39,686 bases of DNA from Hydrogenobacter sp. (GTDB lineage: Bacteria > Aquificota > Aquificia > Aquificales > Aquificaceae), in contig JBEULM010000016.1 of assembly GCA_041287335.1 (NCBI GenBank), forward strand, positions 1 to 39,686, given 5' to 3'. Below, in pieces: positions 1 to 7,216 of the stretch. Within the stretch, counting starts at the first letter, position 1, and the number at the start of each line of letters is the position of its first letter. Position numbers and translations under genes: made by a program. The notes beneath the pieces were generated by a model. That model made no database searches. It was not told the origin of the DNA and worked only from the letters and a program-made list of their open reading frames with translations.

Positions 1-113
1 TTCAACATAGGATGAGGGAACTTCAGTATCTCCCTTACCATAAGGATAAAAGTTTATGCCACTGCTTGGAACTTTCAAGTAGTCAGGAGACTAAAATATA
101 TGACTTAAGATAG

Positions 114-464
114 GATTGTTGGTGTATAAACCTGCAGGCGAGTATAAAAATGGGCTTTTCTATAAGGAAAGTGTACGAAAGGTTTAGCTTTTATGGTGAA
201 TCCTTTAAGATAGGTGGAGACTATGAGTTTATGTTAAGAGTGGTGCATTTTGGGACTATAAAGGTAGAGTATATTCCTGAAACTTTGGTTATTATGCGGG
301 TCGGCGGCATAAGTAGTAGAAGTGTCAGGACAAGAGTCCAAGCTTTTATTGAGGATATGAGGGCATGGAGAATGCACGGAAAAAAGCTACCTCTCTGTAC
401 TCTCCTTTTGAAGAGGTTGAAGAAGATAAATCAATGGGTTTTTGCTAATAGGAATAAAAGATAA
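114..464 (+). pseudogene. C-terminal remnant of a family 2 glycosyltransferase
   Basis: The frame is open from 114 (after a stop at 111-113), with the first ATG at 150. The peptide contains FKIGGDYEFMLRV, then YIPETLVIMRVGGIS and a basic tail KLPLCTLLLKRLKKI. This is the typical C-terminal third of WcaA-like GT2 enzymes, where the ED/DYEF acidic motif binds sugar-nucleotide metal and the tail follows. The N-terminal nucleotide-binding half (about 150 residues, with its DxD) is missing: none of the three upstream frames continues it, and each is broken by stops before 114. I therefore call it a decayed fragment rather than a working gene. It could also be the tail of a frameshifted gene whose start lies outside the window. 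No ribosome binding site precedes the ATG at 150. Confidence 0.6.
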
Positions 465-471
465 CCTCTCC

Positions 472-492
472 TGTTGCAACAATGTTGCAACA
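472..492. promoter_or_regulatory. Tandem palindromes, candidate enhancer (UAS) for a sigma-54 activator
   Basis: Two perfect 10-bp palindromes TGTTGCAACA lie at 472-481 and 483-492, separated by one base. They sit about 70 to 90 bases upstream of a sigma-54-type promoter, the usual distance for an enhancer bound by an NtrC-family activator. An activator gene of that family starts at 2567. The binding partner is inferred. Confidence 0.6.
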
Positions 493-563
493 TGCAATAC
501 ATAAACAAAAGACGGTTCTTCTAAAAATAACGATAAATCAAGGGCTTATGGAAAGGTATTTTT

Positions 564-579
564 TGGTATGGTTTTTGCA
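564..579 (+). promoter_or_regulatory. Sigma-54 (-24/-12) promoter
   Basis: TGGTATG-N4-TTGCA has the invariant GG (565-566) and GC (577-578) separated by exactly ten bases, close to the sigma-54 consensus TGGCACG-N4-TTGCA. Initiation about 12 bases past the GC falls near 590, just ahead of the ATG at 595. This rules out the in-frame ATG at 568, which lies inside the promoter. It would drive the DUF2173 pair and the cytochrome. Confidence 0.75.
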
Positions 580-594
580 ATATTTAAACTCAGG

Positions 595-960
595 ATGGAG
601 AAGATATTTGAAAAACTGAAAGAAATAAGTGGTGTTTTAGTAATAGGAGAGTTTACAAATGCTGGTAACTTTTTAGTACATTGCAGTGATGTGATCAGCT
701 ATGAGGATGTGCCGGAAAAGATAGATGAATTAATAGCACTGGTACATGTTGCCAATCATTTTATAGACATTATGAAGTCAAATAGATGGTCAATATACAC
801 TGAAAAGGAAGGCTTATATCCTGTAGAGGGTTTTATGCTTGCAGGGGGTAAGTATGTGACGTGTATAGTTAGAAGCATAGGAGTGTTTTGTGAATATAAA
901 AATGCGGACTTTGATAGCGTGTTTCGCATACTATTTGAAAATCTTATAAAGGAGGTGTAA
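595..960 (+). CDS. DUF2173 (roadblock/LC7-like) protein 1
   Basis: A 121-residue soluble protein with the DUF2173 pattern: an N-terminal GVLVIGEFTNAGNFL strand, a helical middle, then GFMLAGGKYVTCIV and a C-terminal helix. COG4831 groups this family with roadblock/LC7 domains, small dimeric folds that often regulate GTPases or sit near redox proteins; the biochemical role is unknown. The start at 595 is chosen because 568 lies within the sigma-54 promoter. The next gene is a paralogue two bases downstream, followed by a multiheme cytochrome, so the three look like one operon. This copy is the more diverged of the pair: it has CSDVISYEDVPEKI where copy 2 has KGEVTEEQAKKF. Family call is fairly sure; function is not. 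Confidence 0.75.
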   Translation: MEKIFEKLKEISGVLVIGEFTNAGNFLVHCSDVISYEDVPEKIDELIALVHVANHFIDIMKSNRWSIYTEKEGLYPVEGFMLAGGKYVTCIVRSIGVFCEYKNADFDSVFRILFENLIKEV

Positions 961-962
961 TC

Positions 963-1298
963 ATGGCAGATCTTGACAAACTCATGCAGATCAACGGTGT
1001 AATTGCTGCTGGCGAGTTCACCGATAATGGTGAACTTGTAGCTTACAAAGGAGAAGTTACTGAAGAACAAGCTAAAAAGTTTGCAGAAGTTTGTGCTATG
1101 AACAATTCTATAGCAAAAAAACAAGTTGAAGAATTTTCGGTACTTTCCGGCTTTAATTGGTCTCCCCTTCATGGATGGGCGATTGCAGGACCTGAGTACT
1201 CTTTGTGTGTAATGGGCAATGTAGGAGTTATAGTCAAAAATGAACTGGTATCTTTTAATGACATATTTAAAGCTCTTGCCGAGGAATCTCATAAATGA
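963..1298 (+). CDS. DUF2173 (roadblock/LC7-like) protein 2
   Basis: A 111-residue protein that is a clear DUF2173 member: GVIAAGEFTDNGELVAYKG at the start, GWAIAGPEYSLCVMGNVGV in the second half. It aligns along its length with the preceding gene and probably arose by tandem duplication. The ATG at 963 has a strong Shine-Dalgarno (AAAGGAGGTG) overlapping the end of the upstream gene, so it may be made in larger amounts than copy 1. It could form a heterodimer with copy 1 (inference). Members of this family are common in sulfur- and hydrogen-oxidising bacteria, but no activity is established. Seventeen bases separate it from the cytochrome start. Confidence 0.8.
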   Translation: MADLDKLMQINGVIAAGEFTDNGELVAYKGEVTEEQAKKFAEVCAMNNSIAKKQVEEFSVLSGFNWSPLHGWAIAGPEYSLCVMGNVGVIVKNELVSFNDIFKALAEESHK

Positions 1299-1314
1299 TC
1301 TCGGGGGTAAAAAG

Positions 1315-2070
1315 ATGATTCTGAGTGAAAAGGGTCTCCTGTTAGTTCTTTTTGTAGTTACATTTGCAGTTATAGTTGCTCAGGCCGCGGGTCCACATGA
1401 AGGGCTTGACTGTCTTGGATGCCACGACCCTCACTATGCTAAAGCGGAGAAGATTTTTAAAGTGCAGAATACATTATATCCGAATCCGAGAACAGGGCAA
1501 AATGTGTCAGGAATAGAAGCCCTGTGTTTGGGTTGTCATAACCTTTCAAAATTTGGCGGGGCTGACATAAGACCTATTTATCTTCATATGACACATCCGG
1601 TAAGTGTGAAGCCAAATCCTAAAATTGCGAAAGTTCCAGAGAAACTCCTTGTGGACGGAAAGTTAAGTTGCGTAAGCTGTCATGATCCCCATCCATCCAA
1701 CCCTAACTGGAAATATCTGAGAGTTGATACTCAGGGAGGTTCACAGGTGGGGGTATTCTGTATGGTATGTCACGGAGCTAAGGGAGACCAGAACTACTAT
1801 AAGGTGCAAATGTCTCAGATAAAACTTTTTAGTAGTATGAATGAAGAGAAAGGTCCAACGTTTTTCTCTCTTACAGACCCTGATATGACCATACACAATC
1901 CTACTCCACTTTATATACATCCTCTGGGAAGTTATCCAAACAGTATAGCTCCAGCGTGGACCTTCGTTCCTAATGAGCCTTGGATTTACAACCCTCCTAC
2001 AGATAAGTTACCAGAAGGTTTAAAGAAACTTATTGAGGCTACAGGAACGAAAGGAGGTGGTTCCAAATGA
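1315..2070 (+). CDS. Periplasmic tetraheme c-type cytochrome
   Basis: A 251-residue exported cytochrome. An N-terminal hydrophobic segment (about residues 8-23, ending AQAAG) is a signal peptide or anchor. Four CxxCH heme-binding motifs follow: CLGCH (33-37), CLGCH, CVSCH and CMVCH, the first and third followed by DPH as in the doubled-CxxCH and NapC/cytochrome c3-like families. After the last heme comes a Pro-rich, heme-free tail of about 85 residues. The ATG at 1315 is chosen because it has GGGGGT just upstream and begins the hydrophobic leader; an in-frame ATG at 1240 lies inside the previous gene. It ends the sigma-54-driven DUF2173 operon. It is a candidate electron-transfer protein; its redox partner is unknown. 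Confidence 0.85.
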   Translation: MILSEKGLLLVLFVVTFAVIVAQAAGPHEGLDCLGCHDPHYAKAEKIFKVQNTLYPNPRTGQNVSGIEALCLGCHNLSKFGGADIRPIYLHMTHPVSVKPNPKIAKVPEKLLVDGKLSCVSCHDPHPSNPNWKYLRVDTQGGSQVGVFCMVCHGAKGDQNYYKVQMSQIKLFSSMNEEKGPTFFSLTDPDMTIHNPTPLYIHPLGSYPNSIAPAWTFVPNEPWIYNPPTDKLPEGLKKLIEATGTKGGGSK

Positions 2071-2080
2071 TAAGGCGTAT

Positions 2081-2141
2081 CTCCCCTTTCCCCTCCCCGT
2101 TCTCCCTTCCCCGCCTTTCCTCTTTTTTTTATTTTTTTTTT
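2081..2141. other. Polypyrimidine tract with G-quadruplex potential on the minus strand
   Basis: Sixty-one bases are almost purely C/T on the plus strand; the only purines are at 2099, 2113 and 2131. C-runs lie at 2083-2086, 2090-2093, 2095-2098, 2104-2106 and 2109-2112, so the minus strand carries five G-runs with loops of 1 to 5 bases. The tract ends in T-runs at 2123-2130 and 2132-2141. As RNA it is C-rich, G-poor and then U-rich, as expected of a Rho-dependent terminator. It separates the cytochrome operon from hemerythrin. Confidence 0.6.
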
Positions 2142-2157
2142 AAATTTGTGAATAAAC

Positions 2158-2565
2158 ATGAGTATAATAGAACTAACAAGTGATCTGCTTACGGGGGTTG
2201 AGGAGATGGATAAGGAACATAAAGTACTTGTTGATATGCTTAATTCAATAGCAGAACTTTTAAAAGATGGTAAAAGACAGGAGGCTGAAAAAGTGTTTGT
2301 AAATCAGCTCTCGTGGTTTGTTGAAGAACATCTAAATCACGAAGAAAAATTTATGGAATCGATTGGTTATCCAGAATTGGAGAACCATAAGAGATTACAT
2401 AAGGTATTTAGGGAAGAAGTACAGAAGCTTTTACCATATGTCAAGAGTGGATCTTATAAATCTTTTAGTGAAGCTTTGGCATATTGTTGGGGATGGTTAT
2501 ACGGTCACATCGCTAAAGCAGATAAAAAATATGGGCTTTATGCAAAGGAAAGAGGAATACTATAA
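2158..2565 (+). CDS. Bacteriohemerythrin
   Basis: A 135-residue single-domain hemerythrin, the usual length for bacterial members. All di-iron ligands of the family are visible: H21 (DKEH), H58 and E62 (HLNHEE), H77 and H81 (HKRLH), H117 and D122 (HIAKAD). Such proteins bind O2 (or NO) reversibly at a non-heme di-iron site, and serve as oxygen carriers, scavengers or sensors in microaerophiles. The start at 2158 gives a full domain, but has no Shine-Dalgarno. The sigma-54 activator gene begins one base after its stop, so the two are probably cotranscribed, suggesting an oxygen or NO link to that regulator (inference). Confidence 0.9.
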   Translation: MSIIELTSDLLTGVEEMDKEHKVLVDMLNSIAELLKDGKRQEAEKVFVNQLSWFVEEHLNHEEKFMESIGYPELENHKRLHKVFREEVQKLLPYVKSGSYKSFSEALAYCWGWLYGHIAKADKKYGLYAKERGIL

Positions 2566-2566
2566 C

Positions 2567-4156
2567 ATGGAAAAGAAATTGTTAGATTTCTTTAATAATG
2601 TTCATTTTTTACAGGTATTATTTGATGGTGTTATTATAGTTAGTAAAGATAAAAAAATTCTGTTCTTTAATGAAAGTGCAGAAAAAATCTTGGAGGAGCG
2701 TTTTTCAATTGGTTCTCCATGTCCAGCGTTCTTTTCCATATGTCAGAGTTGTCCCATGAATATAGTGGAGGAAAACAAAAGCGGTGTGCAAATATACGAT
2801 ATTAGAACTAAAAATGAAAAACACGTTTGCCTTAGTATAACTCCGCTTTTTGTAGGAGATGAATTTATGGGAGTTATAGAAGTATTCAGAGATGTCAGTA
2901 AAGTGATCTTCTATATGGAAGAAGTTAAAAAACAAAAAGAGTTTATTGAGGTAACTCTAAATTCTATAATTGAAGCGGTTCTAATAGTTGACGATAGAGG
3001 TAATGTTATAGATTATAACGCCATTGCAAAAAAAGTTCTTTGTAGAGAATACGAAGAGCTAAAAGGCAAAAATTTAAAGGATATTGTTAAATTAAGTTTA
3101 GAAGAGCTTCCTAACCCAGGTGAGAGAACTGATATATATATAGAAACGCCATGCGGAATACATAAAGCATCTATCTTGTTATCTCCACTAAAAATCGGAA
3201 AAGGTTTTGTGATTTCCTTCTACATAGTACCAGAAAGTATGTCAAATTTACTAGAAAAAGGAGACATAAAGATAATAACAAAAAATCCTATTTTCAGAAA
3301 TATACTTAATCAAATAAGTGTTATCTCTGATTATGATACGAACATCCTTTTAGAAGGAGAAACTGGGACAGGCAAAAGTTTTTTGGCAAAGTATATACAC
3401 TACATGTCTCCAAGAAGAAACGGACCTTTTGTAAAGGTTAACTGCACTGCTATCCCCGACACACTGCTTGAGGCGGAGCTTTTCGGTCATGTAAAGGGGG
3501 CTTTCACTGGTGCGGTAAGAGATAAGCCCGGCAAGGTAGAACTTGCAGATGGTGGTACGCTCTTTCTTGATGAGATAGGAGACATGCCCCTGCATCTTCA
3601 GGCAAAAATACTTCACTTTGTTCAAGAAAAGGAATTTGAAAGACTCGGAGATACAAAAACAAGAAAAGCCAACGTGAGAATAATAGCCTCAACCAACAGA
3701 AATCTTAAGGAACTCATAAGGCGCGGACAGTTCAGAGAAGACTTGTATTACAGGTTAGGTGTAGTGAAACTGCACATTCCTCCCCTCAGAGAGAGGAAAG
3801 AAGACATACCTCTTCTTGTAAATCACTTTATAGAAAAGTATTCAAAAATGTACTCACGACGTATAAAAGGTATCTCATCAGAAGCCATGAAACTGCTCCT
3901 TTCCTATAACTTTCCTGGCAATGTAAGAGAGCTTGAAAATCTCATAGAGAGAGCGGTAATCACCTGCAGAGGTAGTATTATAAATCCAGAAGATATACAC
4001 ATTGATATGGATAGTATGCCTTCTGTAAAAGAGGAAGAGATAGAGAGAATAAGACAGGTACTTGAGCAAACGGGAGGAAACAGAAGTCTCGCTGCGAAGA
4101 TTCTTGGTATGCATAGGACAACCCTCTGGAGGAAGATGAAGGAACTCGGTTTATAA
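2567..4156 (+). CDS. PAS-domain sigma-54-dependent transcriptional activator
   Basis: A 529-residue NtrC-family enhancer-binding protein. The N-terminal half holds two PAS-like regions (about 10-110 and 130-230); the first contains a Cys cluster, CPAFFSICQSCPM, that could hold a metal, heme or redox sensor. The AAA+ core follows: Walker A GETGTGKS (264-271), the sigma-54 contact motif GAFTGA (311-316), Walker B LFLDEIGD, and the arginine-finger region FREDLYYRL. A Fis-type helix-turn-helix (GGNRSLAAKILGMHRTTLWRKM) ends the protein. There is no receiver domain, so sensing is probably direct through PAS. The ATG at 2567 is chosen because earlier in-frame codons lie inside the hemerythrin gene. 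The sigma-54 promoter at 564 is its most obvious nearby target. Confidence 0.9.
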   Translation: MEKKLLDFFNNVHFLQVLFDGVIIVSKDKKILFFNESAEKILEERFSIGSPCPAFFSICQSCPMNIVEENKSGVQIYDIRTKNEKHVCLSITPLFVGDEFMGVIEVFRDVSKVIFYMEEVKKQKEFIEVTLNSIIEAVLIVDDRGNVIDYNAIAKKVLCREYEELKGKNLKDIVKLSLEELPNPGERTDIYIETPCGIHKASILLSPLKIGKGFVISFYIVPESMSNLLEKGDIKIITKNPIFRNILNQISVISDYDTNILLEGETGTGKSFLAKYIHYMSPRRNGPFVKVNCTAIPDTLLEAELFGHVKGAFTGAVRDKPGKVELADGGTLFLDEIGDMPLHLQAKILHFVQEKEFERLGDTKTRKANVRIIASTNRNLKELIRRGQFREDLYYRLGVVKLHIPPLRERKEDIPLLVNHFIEKYSKMYSRRIKGISSEAMKLLLSYNFPGNVRELENLIERAVITCRGSIINPEDIHIDMDSMPSVKEEEIERIRQVLEQTGGNRSLAAKILGMHRTTLWRKMKELGL

Positions 4157-4165
4157 TTTATAAAG

Positions 4166-4468
4166 ATGGTTAGGGAAGAAGATATAGTTGCAAGAAGTGT
4201 GAGCATACAGGTGGCTGGTGAAATACACAGATGCCACGAGGGAGCCTACTCCATGTTTTACTGTCTTCCCGTGATCATTTATTTTGACAATGGTGAAAAG
4301 AGAGAGTATATGCTGAAGGCTCACGGAGAGCCAAAAACCCTTCAGGACTTTCTTGAAAATAAAAAGGGACTTAGAGATAGAATGGAAAAAGGTTTTGCCC
4401 TTTTGAAAAACGGGGAGATAAGGTATATATCTCATCTACTCGCTTCAGCTCAAAACACTTCTGGCTAA
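4166..4468 (+). CDS. Hypothetical protein
   Basis: A 100-residue soluble protein that I do not recognise. It has no signal peptide or membrane segment, has a His/Cys pair near residues 21-23 (HRCHEG), a hydrophobic strand YCLPVIIYFDNG and a charged second half (KNKKGLRDRMEKGF). The gene starts ten bases after the sigma-54 activator on the same strand, so it may be the last gene of that operon. Its 3' end overlaps the convergent ribF gene by 24 bases. No clear Shine-Dalgarno precedes the ATG. Codon use is like its neighbours, which supports a real gene, but confidence is moderate. Confidence 0.55.
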   Translation: MVREEDIVARSVSIQVAGEIHRCHEGAYSMFYCLPVIIYFDNGEKREYMLKAHGEPKTLQDFLENKKGLRDRMEKGFALLKNGEIRYISHLLASAQNTSG

Positions 4469-5395
4469 CTCTATGTCCTGCTTTACCTGCTTTTTTAGCT
4501 CTTCAACGGAGTTAAACTTTATTTCTTCCCTCAAAAACTTTACAAATTCCACCTTCACCTTTTTACCTCTGATATCTCCTTTGAAGTCAAGAAGATGTAC
4601 TTCAAGCACCTTCTTCCTACCGTTAAAGGTTGGTCTATATCCATAATTGGCAACTCCCAGAAAGTTATCTTCTACGATTACTGCATAAACACCTTCTTTC
4701 AGACAAAGATTTTCAGTACCTTCAAGGTTGGCTGTGGGTATACCTATAATCGTCCCTCTTCCATCACCTTTTATCACCTTCCTTCTTACCCAGTAAGATC
4801 TTCCGAGATATACCCGGGCTTCCTCAAGCCTTCCCGAGTGAAGTAGCCTCCTTATTAATGTGCTACTCACTATGTGATCGTTCAACCTAAAAGGTTCTAC
4901 AGAACTTACCTCAAAACCTAACTTCTCTCCAAGTTCTCTGGCAAGCTCTATTTCTCCTTCCCTTCTGTAACCAAAGCGCCAATCGTAACCCACCAATAGA
5001 AATTTTGTGTTTAGCCTGTTATAAAGTATATACCTCACGAAATCTTCTGCTTTCATCAGAGAAAACTTTTCATCAAACCTTAGAAAAATAGCGTAATCTA
5101 TACCTAAGGTTTCAAGCATGTCTATTTTCTCTTCAAGGTTTGTAAGCTCGCAAGGCAGTTGTTTGGGCGCTAAAACCTTTAAAGGATGTGGGTAAAAGGA
5201 GAGGATGACGGTTTTTAGCTCCCTCTTTTGAGCTTCTTCTTTTAGTCTTTCAATAAGGAATTTATGTCCAAGATGAACACCGTCAAAATTTCCCACGCTG
5301 ACTGCGGTTTGTTCCTTAATGCTATCTACGCAGTCCAGCCTCTTTACGCATTCACCATTCCATTTCAAAGATAGAGCTTTCATGATCTTTTCCAT
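4445..5395 (-). CDS. ribF: Bifunctional riboflavin kinase / FAD synthetase
   Basis: A 316-residue protein of the normal RibF length. The N-terminal FAD synthetase (nucleotidyltransferase) domain carries VGNFDGVHLGHK near residue 33 and the HxGH-class signature; SSTLIRRLL sits near residue 185. The C-terminal riboflavin kinase domain has GDGRGTIIGIPTANL and EVHLLDF. It phosphorylates riboflavin to FMN and adenylates FMN to FAD, supplying flavin cofactors, including the FAD needed by CoxM encoded in this window. A second ATG four codons in (5383) is an equally possible start. The gene overlaps the upstream NYN gene by 16 bases, so the two are probably coupled. Confidence 0.93.
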   Translation of the reverse strand: MEKIMKALSLKWNGECVKRLDCVDSIKEQTAVSVGNFDGVHLGHKFLIERLKEEAQKRELKTVILSFYPHPLKVLAPKQLPCELTNLEEKIDMLETLGIDYAIFLRFDEKFSLMKAEDFVRYILYNRLNTKFLLVGYDWRFGYRREGEIELARELGEKLGFEVSSVEPFRLNDHIVSSTLIRRLLHSGRLEEARVYLGRSYWVRRKVIKGDGRGTIIGIPTANLEGTENLCLKEGVYAVIVEDNFLGVANYGYRPTFNGRKKVLEVHLLDFKGDIRGKKVKVEFVKFLREEIKFNSVEELKKQVKQDIELARSVLS

Positions 5396-5979
5396 ATCCT
5401 CACTATTCTCTCCCAGAAACTTATCTCTTGAGTTATCACCGGTTTTTCTTCCACCAAAAACCTGTCCAAATAGTCATCAAGAAGTATGAATCTGTCACAT
5501 ATCTTTCTGAGTTGATAGGAGCTTGTCCTTTTAAAGGATGCGTTCTCTACCCTTTTGCCTATTCTCTGTACTTCCTCAACTGTGTAAGAGTAGTCGCTGT
5601 CACCACTTATAAGCACGGCTGTATCGTAAGTATCCATGTATGCCATGCTAAGCATGTCCGTTGCCAGCATAATGTCCACTTCTTTTTCTACATACTCACC
5701 TGATGGAAGCTTTTTAAGATGCGCTATCTTTACCTTTATACCCATCAGTGACAGTTCTTCTAAAAACCTCCTCTGTCTTATGAGACTCTCCCACTCGGGT
5801 GTGTTCTTTTTAACATCCTTTTCATGAGGCATAGCACCATAAAAGTAGGCTCTTATAAGCTTCCTACCTTCGGTGAGAAAATCCACGAGCTTTTGATAAT
5901 CTATCCTGATATTTAAGTACCTTATAGCATGGAAAAGGTTAGATCCATCTATGAATACGATCACTCTTTCATTAATCAT
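5380..5979 (-). CDS. NYN-domain (LabA/PIN-like) putative ribonuclease
   Basis: A 199-residue protein of the LabA/DUF88 NYN family. The N-terminal FIDGSNLFHAI (first catalytic Asp and the Asn), VDIMLATDML (central Asp) and ISGDSDYSYTVE (SGDSDF-type Asp pair) form the acidic metal site of PIN/NYN nucleases. These enzymes cleave RNA with Mg2+ or Mn2+; the substrate here is unknown. Its start overlaps the stop of the baeRF gene by four bases (5976-5979), a sign of translational coupling, and ribF overlaps its end. Pairing with an eRF1-like protein suggests action on stalled ribosomes or their mRNA, which is inference. After about residue 160 the C-terminus is helical, ending in Trp/Arg-rich WERIVRIWKRS. 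Confidence 0.85.
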   Translation of the reverse strand: MINERVIVFIDGSNLFHAIRYLNIRIDYQKLVDFLTEGRKLIRAYFYGAMPHEKDVKKNTPEWESLIRQRRFLEELSLMGIKVKIAHLKKLPSGEYVEKEVDIMLATDMLSMAYMDTYDTAVLISGDSDYSYTVEEVQRIGKRVENASFKRTSSYQLRKICDRFILLDDYLDRFLVEEKPVITQEISFWERIVRIWKRS

Positions 5980-7196
5980 AGGGGAAATCTTAAAAAGGCG
6001 GCAAGTCCGTCTATTTTTTTCTGCATTTGCGGATCTATTATAATTTTTATAATTGCTCTTTCCTCCAAAGCAAGTTCTATAGCTTCATCAACTATGTCTG
6101 GGATCTCGTACACCGACTCGCCTTCAACAGGACATTCGGGTTTGAGAGTGGGCAGATGAGATTGAGAACATAAGTAACCCGGCTTTTCAAAGCTTTCGGG
6201 TACTAAAAGAGTTCTCACATTTCCGGATGCGAGCTGTTCCAAAACCTGACTTGTGCCATTGACAGCAAGTTTCATGCCTTGAAGTTCGTCAAGTTGTTTC
6301 AAAAGATCCTTTTCCTGTTCTCTATCCTTTTGCCAGAGAAGATCGAGGATAAAAGATTTTAATTTTGCGTCGGTAATTTCGCTTGGATTTACGCGCACGT
6401 AACCTGTGAGCCTCTGGAGTATATACGGATGTAGATGGTTTTCTATTTCTCCTATGTCTTCTCTATCACTTCCTATTACGAGTTTGTCAAATTTGTATTC
6501 TTTCCACGCCTCCATTAAAGCGTCGTTGGCTAATTTAAAAAGTCTGTGCTTTTCTTCTTTTATTCTCATATGAAATCTGTACTCGCCGTAAGAGTGCTGT
6601 ACCATATTGGGAGCTGATACCCTGGATGGCATTGTGTATCTCATGCTACCTTGCGCACCTTTGAGAAGTCCACCACCACTGTGGAATTTGTGAGATCTCG
6701 TTGCGAGGGGTTCAAGAAAGTCCACTACTTCATAAACACCTTCCAGATCCATCAGGTAGAACTTTACATGTTTTCTGTCAATTAACAAAATACCTATACT
6801 TCCAAGCTCTTCGTCTAAGGATGCTATTTCTCTTATCCTCGGGTTGTGTGTTACCATCAGCCTGTTTCTGTATACATAAGGGAGCTTAACCACTTCAAAA
6901 AGTCCCTTCGCGCTTGAAGAGAAGATGGCTATGCCTCTGCATGCTTTTACGTTTTGAAGTTGGAACAAATAGGATTCAATTTTTTCAAAGTCCTCGTTTA
7001 TAGATTCAAGAACTTCTTTATCAATTTCCCTTTTTGAAAGGTATTCCTTTTGTTCTTTGACCATGTTTTTAAAGGTCAAAAGATACTTTCTGTCAGCTCT
7101 TTCTTCGGGTGAGAGATTGAGATAAAGGTTTGTCACCATGTACTTATCCGGTTTAAATGATGTCAACACGTCAAGGGATGCTTTTAAGCTTTTCAT
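5976..7196 (-). CDS. baeRF-type bacterial eRF1/Pelota-like protein
   Basis: A 406-residue protein resembling bacterial-archaeal eRF1-like (baeRF) proteins, relatives of eRF1, Pelota and Vms1. Residues 1-160 form an N-terminal domain; a middle domain holds a glycine-rich loop, GGG then GAQGSMRY at about 180-187, matching the GGQSALRF loop of eRF1, with GAQ in place of GGQ. After the loop come FHMRIKEEKHRLFKLAND and KLVIGSDRE, as in eRF1 domain 2. The C-terminal part (VRTLLVPESF, then DIVDEAIELALEERAIIKII) matches eRF1 domain 3. Such proteins are proposed to free nascent chains from peptidyl-tRNA on stalled ribosomes; no bacterial function is firmly established. The four-base overlap with the NYN nuclease gene indicates joint expression. 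Family call good; activity uncertain. Confidence 0.75.
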   Translation of the reverse strand: MKSLKASLDVLTSFKPDKYMVTNLYLNLSPEERADRKYLLTFKNMVKEQKEYLSKREIDKEVLESINEDFEKIESYLFQLQNVKACRGIAIFSSSAKGLFEVVKLPYVYRNRLMVTHNPRIREIASLDEELGSIGILLIDRKHVKFYLMDLEGVYEVVDFLEPLATRSHKFHSGGGLLKGAQGSMRYTMPSRVSAPNMVQHSYGEYRFHMRIKEEKHRLFKLANDALMEAWKEYKFDKLVIGSDREDIGEIENHLHPYILQRLTGYVRVNPSEITDAKLKSFILDLLWQKDREQEKDLLKQLDELQGMKLAVNGTSQVLEQLASGNVRTLLVPESFEKPGYLCSQSHLPTLKPECPVEGESVYEIPDIVDEAIELALEERAIIKIIIDPQMQKKIDGLAAFLRFPL

Positions 7197-7216
7197 ACTA
7201 AACCTCCGATCTGTAT

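Noticed and set aside
472-492. Short CRISPR-like repeats
   Set aside because: Only two copies with a one-base gap. An enhancer or operator explains them better.
756-1292. Long minus-strand open frame of 178 codons
   Set aside because: It is antisense to both DUF2173 genes, has low-complexity composition and no recognisable motif.
1240-1314. Upstream start for the tetraheme cytochrome
   Set aside because: It lies inside the second DUF2173 gene and adds residues before the signal peptide. The ATG at 1315 has its own ribosome site.
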